DNA of 64,000 nucleotides from LMUY01 sp964235495 (GTDB lineage Bacteria; Pseudomonadota; Alphaproteobacteria; Acetobacterales; Acetobacteraceae): the NCBI GenBank assembly GCA_964235495.1, contig CAXSAX010000009.1:37236-101235 (forward strand). Reading direction: 5' to 3'. Positions 40,383-49,541 of this stretch are shown here, piece after piece (within the stretch, counting starts at the first letter, position 1; every line of letters starts with the position of its first letter). The position numbers were made by a program, and so were the translations under genes. The notes under the pieces were generated by a model. That model was not told the origin of the DNA. It searched no databases and worked only from the letters and a program-made list of their open reading frames with translations.

Positions 40383-43139
40383 ATGACGTTTCGCAAGGGC
40401 TTGATGCTCTTCACTGCCTGCTCCGGCACGGTCGGCGGGCTTTCGCTGGCGGCGGCCTGGGCGCAAACCGCCCCGCAGACGGCGACGACGCCGGACGCGG
40501 CGCTGTCCCAGCCGCTCACCACCGGCAACTCCCAGGTGCGGCTGGCCCAGGCCGCTCCGGCGGACACGCCGCTCCCCGCCGCGAACGGCAGCGCGCCGGT
40601 GCGCCTGGCCCAAAGCGCTCCTGCGTCACGGCCCAGCATCCGGAACTCCCCCGTGGGCCGGGGTCCCGACAATGGCGCCGTGCCCAACGTGAACAGCGGC
40701 CTCGGCGGCGGCGCGAACCCGTCCGCCAACTCGCAAAGCTCGCCCACCGGCGGCAACGCCAACACGGGCGCCGGCGGCGACGAGCCGATCGCCGACGTGG
40801 TCATCAAGAAGCGCGAGCTGCTGCTCAAGCAGAAGGACGTGCCCTCCGGCATCACCGAGATCGGCCAACGGGACATCCAATCCGTCGGCGAGACCGCCTC
40901 GGTGCAGAGTTTGCTGCAGCAATCCGCTCCTTCCATCAACGTGTATCAGCAGGGCCTGGGGCAGGACGTGCCGGTCATCTCAGTGCGCGGCGTGCGCGGC
41001 GCGGACCTGGCGACCACGCTGGACGGCATTCCCACGCAGGACCTGCTGAACGGTGGCAGCGGCAGTTTCCTCGCCAACAACATCGGCTCGCCATTCGACA
41101 TCAACCAGATCAGCGGCGTGACCGTGCAGCCCGGCATCGCGCCGCCCGGCGTGCAGGGCTACGGCACCGTCGGCGGCACCCTGGCCTACAACTCTAAGCG
41201 GCCAACCGACGAGCAGTACTACGACTTCTTCGGCGGCGTCGGCTCGTTCGGCACCGACCATTACGGCCTGGAGTTCAACTCCGGCACCATCAAGAACGCT
41301 GACAACCTCAAGGTGCTGTTCCGCTACGACCGCGGCGAGTCCGGCGGCTACATCGACTACACGCAGGAGAAGTACCGCGACATCTACCTGGCGATCGACA
41401 AGCCCTACAGCAACGGCCTGTCCAACGTCGGCCTGACCTTCATTTCCAACAGCGCCAGCGGCTATCTGCAAGCCTCGCCGATCGAGATTCAGAAGCTGGC
41501 GGCGGACGGCCAGTTCAACAACTACGACAAGAGCCAGGATTTCTTCCGCCAGGACAACGCGTTCCTGACCGCCATCCTGAGCGACGATACCTACGTCAAC
41601 GACTATATCAAGGTCGGTGGCAAGGCTTTCTACATTCGCACGGACAACAAGTCACAAAGCTATGTCTCGCCAGCTTTGATTGGCGCTGACCAGAACTTTC
41701 AGCCCAACTTCCAGGTTCCATTTTTCTACGACGGTCAGGTCGGCACGGGCTCGCATTTCTTTAATGCCCAATACTTTAACTACAACCCAGCTATTTTCGG
41801 CAATCCAACGGGTAACAATCCAGATGGAACGCCAGGCAATGCGCCACAGGGCTTCGGCGAGAATGCGCTTGAAACCTTCCAGGTCTCTGACCTTTATGGC
41901 ATAAAGCCAGAGGTCAACTTTTTCCTGCCGTATAACAATATCCGCGTCGGTGCGCTGATCGCTCGCGAGCAGCAAGATAACCGCGCATACGTTTACGGTT
42001 CACTGCCAATTGTGGCTCAGAACGGCTACAATGAACTCTCTCAGAGCTACGACGAGCGGCAGCTCTACGAAGGCTACATCCAGGACAGAATCGACCTCTT
42101 CAACAACACCTTGCACATCGAGCCAGGCTTCACCTATGAGGGTGTCTTAGCCCGAATCGAAATCCCATACTCCTACGGGGGTGCAGCCTTGGCCCAGAAC
42201 CCCAACGGGGGTTACACCCTCAACCGCTTCGACCGCGAGGCTCTGCCCTACATCGGCGCGAGCTACGACTTGCCTGGACCGCTCAAGAACGCCTCGGTCT
42301 ATGGCAGCTGGGGCCGAAGCGCCCTGTTCGCCCCGGTATCGGACTACGCTCTTAGCAGCGGCGGCAACACAGCCGCCTCAGGGCCGGAGCGACTCACCGC
42401 CGTCGAGGCCGGCGTCAAGTACAACACCGATCGGCTCTACTTGAACGTCGATTACTTCAACCAGCGGGTCACCCGCGCCTTCAGCTTCTTCGCCAACTAC
42501 ATCAGCAATACTTTCTTCTTCGCCAACCAGGGTATCCAGGAGTTCAAGGGCTTCGAGGCCTCGTTCAAGTTCAAGGTCACCCCCGAAATTGGTATCTTCG
42601 GCAGCGGGTCTCACCTGTTGGCCAAATACCTGCAGAGCTACGCGGCGTTCACCACCATTTTCGAGGACCAGTTCGGCTACGGCTTCAAGGGCAGCCCGAT
42701 CTCCGGCGTGCCGGACTTCACCGCGAACATCGGCGTCGATTACGACAAGAAGAACATCTTCAAGGCGAATGACGAGTCCTACCTCCGGTTCTGGATGGTC
42801 TATACCGGCCAGCAATACACCACCTACGACATCAGCCCGGACCCGACGGCCACGCCCAACCCGCAGCTGCAAGCGGCCACCGTCACCAACCAGGGCTACA
42901 AGCTGTCTGCCTACGCGCTGTTCAACCTCAGCGCCCATTACTCGCTGCCGGTGGAGCATATGCCGGTCAAGAAGATCGACTTCCAACTGAACGTACAGAA
43001 CATCTTCGATGCCCACTACAAGGCGTATTTCTACAACCAGTACGTCTCCTACGCCGGCGTCTATGGCGGCGCGCCATACTCGACCTTCATCCCCGGCGCG
43101 CCCGCCGTGGTCGTGTTCGACGTGTCCGCACGCTTCTAG
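40383..43139 (+). CDS. TonB-dependent outer-membrane receptor
   Basis: 918 residues from the ATG giving MTFRKGLMLF. A signal peptide (about 1-28) is followed by a disordered Pro/Asn/Gly-rich stretch of about 110 residues containing two VRLAQ blocks, then the plug (ELLLKQKDVPSGITEIGQRD to SPFDINQISGVTVQPG) and a 22-strand barrel ending in VVFDVSARF with a terminal aromatic residue. The hydrophobic IADVVIKKRE before the plug is a candidate TonB box. The ligand is not identifiable; neighbours (TonB system, peptide ABC importer, M3 peptidase) favour a peptide or peptide-like compound. Codons from about 41640 to 42200 are markedly AT-richer than the rest. Confidence 0.92.
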   Translation: MTFRKGLMLFTACSGTVGGLSLAAAWAQTAPQTATTPDAALSQPLTTGNSQVRLAQAAPADTPLPAANGSAPVRLAQSAPASRPSIRNSPVGRGPDNGAVPNVNSGLGGGANPSANSQSSPTGGNANTGAGGDEPIADVVIKKRELLLKQKDVPSGITEIGQRDIQSVGETASVQSLLQQSAPSINVYQQGLGQDVPVISVRGVRGADLATTLDGIPTQDLLNGGSGSFLANNIGSPFDINQISGVTVQPGIAPPGVQGYGTVGGTLAYNSKRPTDEQYYDFFGGVGSFGTDHYGLEFNSGTIKNADNLKVLFRYDRGESGGYIDYTQEKYRDIYLAIDKPYSNGLSNVGLTFISNSASGYLQASPIEIQKLAADGQFNNYDKSQDFFRQDNAFLTAILSDDTYVNDYIKVGGKAFYIRTDNKSQSYVSPALIGADQNFQPNFQVPFFYDGQVGTGSHFFNAQYFNYNPAIFGNPTGNNPDGTPGNAPQGFGENALETFQVSDLYGIKPEVNFFLPYNNIRVGALIAREQQDNRAYVYGSLPIVAQNGYNELSQSYDERQLYEGYIQDRIDLFNNTLHIEPGFTYEGVLARIEIPYSYGGAALAQNPNGGYTLNRFDREALPYIGASYDLPGPLKNASVYGSWGRSALFAPVSDYALSSGGNTAASGPERLTAVEAGVKYNTDRLYLNVDYFNQRVTRAFSFFANYISNTFFFANQGIQEFKGFEASFKFKVTPEIGIFGSGSHLLAKYLQSYAAFTTIFEDQFGYGFKGSPISGVPDFTANIGVDYDKKNIFKANDESYLRFWMVYTGQQYTTYDISPDPTATPNPQLQAATVTNQGYKLSAYALFNLSAHYSLPVEHMPVKKIDFQLNVQNIFDAHYKAYFYNQYVSYAGVYGGAPYSTFIPGAPAVVVFDVSARF

Positions 43140-43189
43140 GACGGCGCTGCGGCAAGCAGCCCCGAGGATGGTTTCGTCTGAAACCTTCT

Positions 43190-43290
43190 CCCTCTCCCCT
43201 TGTGGGAGAGGGTTGGGGTGAGGGGGGCCAGAAGGCAGAGTTCCGCCATGCGGCACCCCTCACCCAACCCTCTCCCGCAGGGGGAGAGGG
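43190..43290. repeat. Pair of inverted dispersed repeats (CCCTCTCCC-type)
   Basis: Element A (43190-43225: CCCTCTCCCCTTGTGGGAGA then GGGTTGGGGTGAGGGG) and element B (43256-43290: CCCCTCACCCAACCCTCTCC then CGCAGGGGGAGAGGG) are near-perfect inverted copies about 30 nt apart. Each makes its own hairpin and together they can fold into one long stem. This is the common GC-rich intergenic repeat of many Proteobacteria. B ends 8 nt before the ATG of the binding-protein gene, so the stem may affect its translation. Confidence 0.8.
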
Positions 43291-43298
43291 CTTTACCT

Positions 43299-44963
43299 AT
43301 GCGTGGCCGCGGCCCGCGCCCATGGGCCAGGCTGGCCCTGGCGGCGCTGTTGCTCGCCGCCGGCGCGCCCCCGGCGCGCGCCCAAGCACCTTGCGGGACC
43401 CTTGTCATCCCGCCGGGCGTGGGGGCGGGTGCGTCCGCCGGCATCACCGGGCTGCACCCTTTGATGGGCTCCTCCCTCGTCAACCAGCAGGTCGCCGGCA
43501 TCCTCTACCGTCCGCTGCTGCTCATCGCCCCCGACCATACGATCGACCAGGCGCTCAGCATCGCCGACCGGGTGGACACGATCGGCGACGGCGCCGGGTT
43601 CCACGTGGCCATGAAGCACTGGCAATGGTCGGACGGCGCGCCCATTACCGCCGATGACGTGCTTTACTGCATCGAGTTGCTGCGCAAGATGGGCGAGACC
43701 TGGAACGGCTTCGGCACGGTCGGCATGCCGACCATCATCGCCGACTTCCACGTGGATGGCCCGTACGACTTCACCATCACCCTGGCGAGCAAGGTCAACC
43801 CGAAGAGCTTCATCCTGAACGGCCTGTCCCTGCTCTACCCTTTGCCGCGCCACGCCTGGGGCAGCACGACGACGGACGAGATGTGGCAGCGGCAAACCGA
43901 CCCGGCGTTCTTCAAGGTGGTCAGCGGCCCCTACCGCCTCGGCCGCTTCGAGCTGTCGCGCTTCCTGACGCTAGAGGCGAACCCCGCCTATTCCGGGCCA
44001 GCGCCGCACGTGGCCCGCATCGTGGTGAACTTCCTTGAAGGCATCAACGGGCTTCGCGCGCTGCAATCGGGCGAGGCGGACATCGCCAACCTGGACTTTT
44101 CGACGTGGGACGCGGCGCTCAAGCTGCCCGGCTTCCAGCGCAAGGAGCTGCCGCCGCCGGCCGTGTTCAACTACATCGGGCTGAACTTCCGCAACCCGAA
44201 CACGCCGGGCTTCAAGGACGTGCGGGTGCGCCAGGCCATCGCGAACGCCATCGACCAGAAGCTCATCATCAGCCTGCTATACCATGGCAGCGGCAGCGAG
44301 ATGCATGGCTCGTTGCCGCCGGAGCCGGCCAGCATGCTCGCGCCGGACGCCCGCGCCGGGCGATACCCGGTCGGCTACGACCCGGACCGCGCCCGCGCCC
44401 TGCTGCAGGAGGCCGGCTGGCTGCCCGGCGACGACGGCATCCGCGTGAAGGACGGGCAGCGGTTCCGCTTCACCCTGATCCTGCCGGTGGAGTCGTACAA
44501 TGCTCCCTACGAGATCATCCAGCGCAACCTCAAGGCGGTCGGCATCGACATGCAGATCAACCAGATCGCATTCGGCCAGGTCATCGCGCTTATCACCGGG
44601 GACCCGCTCGGGTGGGACGCCCACGCCCTGCTCTGGACCATCTCGCCCTATCCCGAAGGGCAAAGCGTGTTCAGCAGCACCGGCGTCAACAACAACGTCG
44701 GCTACAGCGACCCGGAGATGGACCGGCTGACGGCCGCGATCAACACGCAGGCCGGGGATGCCGCCTCGTTCGCGTTCCAGGACTACGTGGCGCAGCAGCA
44801 GCCGCTGATCTTCCTGCCGTCGGCGAAGTCCAACGTGCTGGTGCGGGACGGCATCGAAGGCGTCGGGGACTTCATCAGCCCGCTGAACACCTGGCAGCCC
44901 GAGTACCTCCGCCTGACCGGCCCCCTGGCCTGCACCGATGCGCGCGATCCTCAACCGTCTTAG
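43299..44963 (+). CDS. Peptide-type ABC transporter substrate-binding protein
   Basis: 554 residues of the SBP_bac_5 (cluster C, DppA/OppA/NikA) family. Signal peptide ending PPARA, then a conserved opening (LHPLMGSSLVNQQVAGILYRPL), WQWSDGAPITADDVLYCIELL, and the mid-lobe NYIGLNFRNPNTPGFKDVRVRQA followed by IANAIDQ. The ligand could be oligopeptides, dipeptides or nickel chelates. The ATG giving MRGRGPRPWARL was chosen; there is no clear Shine-Dalgarno because a repeat lies directly upstream. The 3' end overlaps the first permease by 26 nt. Confidence 0.9.
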   Translation: MRGRGPRPWARLALAALLLAAGAPPARAQAPCGTLVIPPGVGAGASAGITGLHPLMGSSLVNQQVAGILYRPLLLIAPDHTIDQALSIADRVDTIGDGAGFHVAMKHWQWSDGAPITADDVLYCIELLRKMGETWNGFGTVGMPTIIADFHVDGPYDFTITLASKVNPKSFILNGLSLLYPLPRHAWGSTTTDEMWQRQTDPAFFKVVSGPYRLGRFELSRFLTLEANPAYSGPAPHVARIVVNFLEGINGLRALQSGEADIANLDFSTWDAALKLPGFQRKELPPPAVFNYIGLNFRNPNTPGFKDVRVRQAIANAIDQKLIISLLYHGSGSEMHGSLPPEPASMLAPDARAGRYPVGYDPDRARALLQEAGWLPGDDGIRVKDGQRFRFTLILPVESYNAPYEIIQRNLKAVGIDMQINQIAFGQVIALITGDPLGWDAHALLWTISPYPEGQSVFSSTGVNNNVGYSDPEMDRLTAAINTQAGDAASFAFQDYVAQQQPLIFLPSAKSNVLVRDGIEGVGDFISPLNTWQPEYLRLTGPLACTDARDPQPS

Positions 44964-45888
44964 CAGCGGGCTGCTGTCCCTGGCGCTGCTGGTGACGCTG
45001 ACCTTCTTCGTCGCGCACCTCTCCCCGGGCGGTCCGGCCTACGCCATCCTCGGCCTCAAGGCGACGCCGGTGTCGGTCGATGCCGTCAACATGAAGCTCG
45101 GGCTGGACGTGCCGCTGTGGCGCCAGTTCGCCACCTGGTGGCTGCACCTGCTGCGGGGCGATCTCGGCTACTCCTACCTGATGAACCAGCCGGTGAGCAG
45201 GCTGATCGGCACCTACGAGGCCAACACGCTCAGCATCAGCGTCGCCGCCATCCTGCTCAGCACGGCGCTCACCATCGCGATCGGCCTGGTGCAGGGCGTG
45301 CATGCCGCCGGCTGGATCGGGCGCGTCATTGGCGGGCTGCAGTTGGCGGTCTATGCGCTGCCGAGCTTCTTCATCGCGACGGTGCTGGTGCTGGGGTTCT
45401 CGGTCGCCTGGCCGGTGCTGCCGGCCTCCGGCGTGGCCAGCATCCGGCTGGAGCACCCGGGCGCGTGGGACATCGTTCGCCACGCGGTGCTGCCGGTCGC
45501 CACCATCACCATCTTCACCACCGCCGGGCTGTCGCGCTTCTTCGGCCAGGCAGTGCAGGAGGAGTTGGGCAAGGAGTATGTCCGCACCGCGGCGGCCAAG
45601 GGCGTGCCGCCGATGCGCATCCTGTTCGGCCACGTGCTGCGCAACGCGCTGCGCCCGCTGGTCACCATCCTGGGCCTGTCGTTCCCTGCCATCTTCGCCG
45701 GCGGCGTGGTGGTGGAGACGGTGTTCGGCTACCCCGGCCTCGGCTGGCTGCTGTGGCGCTCGGCGCTGAGCCACGACTATCCGGTGCTGATCGCCATCGT
45801 GCTGCTGATCGGCGTGTTCACCATCCTGGGCAACCTGGCGGCGGACCTGGTCAACACGGCGCTGGACCCCCGTGCCCGCTACGAATAG
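44938..45888 (+). CDS. Peptide-type ABC transporter permease 1 (DppB-like)
   Basis: 316 residues, six hydrophobic segments. N-terminal MRAILNRLSSGLLSLALLVT followed by the periplasmic loop GGPAYAILGLKAT, and the EAA motif region GKEYVRTAAAKGVPPMRILF, LRNALRPLVTILG, which contacts the ATPase. The C terminus LNTALDPRARYE, more exactly VNTALDPRARYE, is typical of DppB/OppB. Its ATG lies in the binding-protein gene (26-nt overlap). Confidence 0.93.
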   Translation: MRAILNRLSSGLLSLALLVTLTFFVAHLSPGGPAYAILGLKATPVSVDAVNMKLGLDVPLWRQFATWWLHLLRGDLGYSYLMNQPVSRLIGTYEANTLSISVAAILLSTALTIAIGLVQGVHAAGWIGRVIGGLQLAVYALPSFFIATVLVLGFSVAWPVLPASGVASIRLEHPGAWDIVRHAVLPVATITIFTTAGLSRFFGQAVQEELGKEYVRTAAAKGVPPMRILFGHVLRNALRPLVTILGLSFPAIFAGGVVVETVFGYPGLGWLLWRSALSHDYPVLIAIVLLIGVFTILGNLAADLVNTALDPRARYE

Positions 45889-45897
45889 GAGCGCGGG

Positions 45898-46758
45898 GTG
45901 AGCGAGGCGCTGGCCGCGCCCGGCCTGCTGCCCCGGCGCGCGCTGGGCCGGCTCACGGAGCGCGGCACGCTGCCGGGCGGCGTGGCGCTGGCCGTCCTCA
46001 TCGTGCTCGGCTGCGCCGCCGGCAGCGCCTTGTGGCCGCCCGATCCGGCGGCGCTGAACCCCCGGCACGCCTTGCAGGCGCCCTCCCTCGCATTCCCGCT
46101 CGGCACCGACCAGCTGGGGCGGGACGAGCTGGCCCGCCTGCTGTCCGGCGGCAACGCGACGCTGATCGTGGCGCTGCCGGGCGCGCTGCTGGCCTTCGTC
46201 GTGGGCCTGCTGTACGGGCTGGCGGCCGCCCTGGGGCCGAAATGGCTGGACCGGGTGCTGATGCGCCTGCTGGACACGCTGCTCGCCCTGCCGACGCTGG
46301 TGATCCTGATCTTCGCCGCCTCCTTCATCAGCCTGAACACGGCGAGCCTCATCGGGCTGATCGGCTTCCTGGCCTGGCCGAGCCTGGCCCGGCTGGTGCG
46401 CAACGAGGCGGTGGCGCATAGCGGGCGGGACTTCATGCACGCCTCCCGCCAGTTCGGCGCGGGGATATGGCACCTGGGTCGGGTCCACCTGGTGCGCGTG
46501 CTCGCCCCGTTGCTGGTGGTGAACGCGACCTTCTTGGTGGGGGACGCGATCTTTGCCTTGTCGGCGCTGAGCTTCCTCGGCCTCGGCGTGCAGCCGCCGC
46601 GGGCCAGCTGGGGCGAGCTGCTGCAGGACGGGCTGAACCTGGTGGCGCTGAACCCGTGGTGGCTGATCCTGGCGCCGGGCCTGGCGATCTTCGCCGCCCT
46701 GCTGGCGACCTCGCTGATCGGCCAAGGCCTGCTCGCCCGCGCTGCCCGCAGCCGGTGA
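45898..46758 (+). CDS. Peptide-type ABC transporter permease 2 (DppC-like)
   Basis: 286 residues from GTG. The characteristic HPLGTDQLGRDELARLL equivalent is FPLGTDQLGRDELARLLSG, with the EAA motif GRDFMHASRQFGAGIWHLGR and the conserved LSFLGLGVQPPRASWGELL near the C terminus. It pairs with permease 1 to make the membrane pore. It starts 9 nt after permease 1, and its stop overlaps the GTG of the ATPase (GTGA). Confidence 0.92.
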   Translation: MSEALAAPGLLPRRALGRLTERGTLPGGVALAVLIVLGCAAGSALWPPDPAALNPRHALQAPSLAFPLGTDQLGRDELARLLSGGNATLIVALPGALLAFVVGLLYGLAAALGPKWLDRVLMRLLDTLLALPTLVILIFAASFISLNTASLIGLIGFLAWPSLARLVRNEAVAHSGRDFMHASRQFGAGIWHLGRVHLVRVLAPLLVVNATFLVGDAIFALSALSFLGLGVQPPRASWGELLQDGLNLVALNPWWLILAPGLAIFAALLATSLIGQGLLARAARSR

Positions 46759-48503
46759 GCGCGCTGCTGGCCATGCAGGACGTATCCGTGGCGATGCCGC
46801 GGGCGGGGCGGCTGGTGCCCGTGCTGGACCATCTCGACCTCGCCGTGGCACCCGGCGAGATGGTGGGGCTGGTGGGCGAATCCGGCTCCGGCAAGACCAT
46901 CGCCTCGCTCGCCGTCACCCGCCTGCTGCCGCCGGGTGCGCGCTTAGGCGGGCGCATCCTGCTGGACGCGGTGGACCTGACGGCCCTGAGCGAGGCCAGG
47001 CTGCGCCGGGTGCGCGGCCAAGAGGTGGGCATGGTGTTCCAGAACCCGCTCTCCGCGCTCAACCCGACGCGCACCGTCGCCAGCCAGATCGCCGAGGTCA
47101 CCCGCACCCACCTGGGCGCCAGCGCCGCCGCCGCCCGCGCCCATGCCAAGGACCTGCTGGGCGAGGTCGGCATCCGTGACCCGGCGGCGCGGCTGGACGA
47201 CTACCCGCACCAGTTTTCCGGCGGCATGCGGCAGCGGGTGATGATCGCCATCGCGCTGGCGTGCCGGCCCAAGCTGCTGATCGCCGACGAGCCCACGACC
47301 GGGCTCGACCCCGTGGTGGCGATGCAGATCATGGCGCTGATCGCCCGGCTGCGGCGCGAGCTGGGCATGGGCCTGCTGTTCATCACCCACGACCTGTCGC
47401 TGATCGAGGCGCACGCCGACAGCGTGCACGTGCTGTATGCCGGCCGCACCGTCGAGCAGGGGCAGGCCGCGCCGTTCTTCGCCGGGCCGCGCCATCCATA
47501 CAGCCGCGCGCTGATGGCCTCCGTCCCAAGGCTCGGCCAGCAGCGGCTGCGCAACATCCCCGGCGGCATCCCGGAGCCGGAGCTGCGCCCGGTAGGCTGC
47601 CGGTTCGCGCCGCGCTGCCCGCGGCGCGAACCTGTGTGCGATGCCGCCTATCCGCCGCTCGTCCCCGGCGCCACGCTGGCCGCCTGCTGCTTCCCGCAAT
47701 CGGGCGCGGTCGAGGAGCTGGCGCTGGGCGGGCACACGCAAACCAAGGGCCCAGGCCCGGTGCAGCTCGCCCTCACGGACCTCACCGTGCGCTACGGCGG
47801 CCCGCGCCCGGCGGTGGACGCCGTGTCGTTGCAGATCGGCCGCGGCGAGTGCCTGGGCGTGGTGGGGGAGAGCGGCTCCGGCAAGTCAACGCTTGGCCGC
47901 GCCGTGCTGCAGATGGTGGGCTACGAGGGCGGCGTGGCGCTGGACGGCGTGGCCTTCGCCGGGCTGCGCGGCACGGCGCTGCGGCAGCGCCGCCGCCGCA
48001 TCCAGGTCGTGTTCCAGGACCCGCGCGAGTCGCTGAACCCGCGCATGCTGGTGGGCGACTGCATCGCCGAGCCGCTTCGCCTGGCGGGCCAACCGCCCAA
48101 GCTGTGCGCCGTCCGCGTGGCATTCTTGCTGGAGGCGGTCGGGCTGGACCCGGCGCTGGCCCGGCGGCTGCCCGGCTCGCTGTCCGGCGGCCAGGCGCAG
48201 CGCGTGGCCATTGCCCGGGCGCTGGCCGCCGAGCCGGAGGTGCTGGTGCTGGACGAGCCCACCTCCAGCCTGGACGTCTCGACCCAGGCGACGCTGCTGA
48301 ACCTGCTGAAGGACCTGGCGCGGGACCGCGGCCTGACGATGGTGTTCATCAGCCACGACCTCGCCTGCGTCAGCTACATGGCGGATCGAATCGCCGTGCT
48401 GCGGGACGGCCGGCTGGTGGAACTGGCCGCCACGTCCAAGCTGATCGGCCATCCCACGCAGGCCTACACGAGGGAGCTGCTTGCGGCGGCGGCGCACGTG
48501 TAA
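46755..48503 (+). CDS. Fused double ABC ATPase (DppD-DppF type)
   Basis: 582 residues with two complete ATPase halves. First half: Walker A GLVGESGSGKTIASLAV, signature FSGGMRQRVMIAIAL, Walker B LLIADEPTTGLD, then the oligopeptide-type extension with a four-cysteine region (VGCRFAPRCPRREPVCDAAY), which in this family binds an iron-sulfur cluster. Second half: Walker A GVVGESGSGKSTLGRAVLQM, signature LSGGQAQRVAIARAL, Walker B VLVLDEPTSSLD. GTG start overlaps the permease 2 stop, so the four-gene operon is coupled. This completes an importer with no gene missing. Confidence 0.94.
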   Translation: MSALLAMQDVSVAMPRAGRLVPVLDHLDLAVAPGEMVGLVGESGSGKTIASLAVTRLLPPGARLGGRILLDAVDLTALSEARLRRVRGQEVGMVFQNPLSALNPTRTVASQIAEVTRTHLGASAAAARAHAKDLLGEVGIRDPAARLDDYPHQFSGGMRQRVMIAIALACRPKLLIADEPTTGLDPVVAMQIMALIARLRRELGMGLLFITHDLSLIEAHADSVHVLYAGRTVEQGQAAPFFAGPRHPYSRALMASVPRLGQQRLRNIPGGIPEPELRPVGCRFAPRCPRREPVCDAAYPPLVPGATLAACCFPQSGAVEELALGGHTQTKGPGPVQLALTDLTVRYGGPRPAVDAVSLQIGRGECLGVVGESGSGKSTLGRAVLQMVGYEGGVALDGVAFAGLRGTALRQRRRRIQVVFQDPRESLNPRMLVGDCIAEPLRLAGQPPKLCAVRVAFLLEAVGLDPALARRLPGSLSGGQAQRVAIARALAAEPEVLVLDEPTSSLDVSTQATLLNLLKDLARDRGLTMVFISHDLACVSYMADRIAVLRDGRLVELAATSKLIGHPTQAYTRELLAAAAHV

Positions 48504-48504
48504 C

Positions 48505-48741
48505 TCAGCTGGCCTGCTGCAGCTTGCCGTCCGCCTCGTCCGGCAACCATTCCAGCAGGTCGCTCGGCTGGCAATCCAGCGCGCGGCAGATCGCATCCAG
48601 CGTGGCGAAGCGCACGCCGCGGACCTTGCCGGATTTCAGCAGGGAGAGGTTCGCTTCCGTGATGCCGATAGCCTGGGCCAGGTCCTTGGACCGCATCCGC
48701 CGCCGGGCCAGCATGACGTTGAGGTTGACCTGAATCGGCAT
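48505..48741 (-). CDS. Small HTH (XRE/Cro-CI-like) transcriptional regulator
   Basis: 78 residues that are almost all helix-turn-helix: MLARRRMRSKDLAQAIGITE, ANLSLLKSGKVRGVRFATLD and AICRALDCQPSDLLEWLPD. It resembles the small YozG-type regulators that pair with DUF2975 membrane proteins. Its ATG overlaps the DUF2975 stop by 1 nt (TGATG). It probably autoregulates the pair. One nucleotide separates its stop from the convergent ATPase gene. Confidence 0.88.
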   Translation of the reverse strand: MPIQVNLNVMLARRRMRSKDLAQAIGITEANLSLLKSGKVRGVRFATLDAICRALDCQPSDLLEWLPDEADGKLQQAS

Positions 48742-49349
48742 CAGACGAACCCGCTCCGGTCCTGCTCGATCTCCTGGCCGACTTCCATCACCTGGGCGAT
48801 CACGAACAGGACGGCGCCGAGCACCAGCGCCTGCGGTTCTGAGGCACTGAACCAGTTCATATCGACGCCATGGCCTGCTAGCATGACCAATTGGTGGCCG
48901 ATGAAGGGCGCCACCGCGTAGGCGGCCAGCGCGAGGCCGATGCGCTTGATGCGCGTGCCGTTTTCCGCCGCGAACACCACCCCGGCGGCGTAGAGCCGCA
49001 GCAGGCCACGCAGGTTCAACAGCGCGAACAGGGCAGCCGCGGTGTTCAGCAACAGTGTCGCGGCATAAGCAAGCTGCGTCGCCAGCGGCAAGGACCCGAT
49101 CAGGACGATGCCGGGCGCGTCGGGCAGAGGGACGCCGAGGTAGCACGAGTCCGGCCCCATGCTGAGGACCGTGCTGCCGAACAGGATGTCTGACAGGCCG
49201 GCCGCCAGGATGATGCCGTTGAACAGCAGCACGGCGCCGAGCAGCACGGTGACGACCCCGGCAAGCGCCCGGCTGCGGGACTGGAGCCTGCGGTGGCGCT
49301 GCGCCGGCTCGGCAGCCGCGTGCGCCGACAGCGCGATGACGTTCCTCAT
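48741..49349 (-). CDS. DUF2975 family membrane protein
   Basis: 202 residues with about four hydrophobic segments (ALAGVVTVLLGAVLLFNGII, LAYAATLLLNTAAALFALLNL, IGLALAAYAVAPFIGHQLV and ALVLGAVLFVIAQVMEVG). The last segment followed by an acidic tail (GQEIEQDRSGFV) is the family hallmark. Function unknown; the constant pairing with a small HTH protein suggests a membrane sensor or a stress-related switch. It begins the two-gene operon, with an AT-rich 190-nt region upstream shared divergently with the sedolisin gene. Confidence 0.82.
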   Translation of the reverse strand: MRNVIALSAHAAAEPAQRHRRLQSRSRALAGVVTVLLGAVLLFNGIILAAGLSDILFGSTVLSMGPDSCYLGVPLPDAPGIVLIGSLPLATQLAYAATLLLNTAAALFALLNLRGLLRLYAAGVVFAAENGTRIKRIGLALAAYAVAPFIGHQLVMLAGHGVDMNWFSASEPQALVLGAVLFVIAQVMEVGQEIEQDRSGFV

Positions 49350-49541
49350 GATCTGCCCCTAGGGTTATGGGCATAAGCTATGTTACAGCAAACAATATCT
49401 GCAAGACAATAATCACGCAAACTTTGTTCACGGTATGATCCAAGCTGGTGCTAATCTGCCCTTGGTTGCCGATTACTCCTGCACTACCACCGGGAAGTCG
49501 GCGGCCGATCCAGCGCCACAGCCTAGCAACGAGGTCACCCC

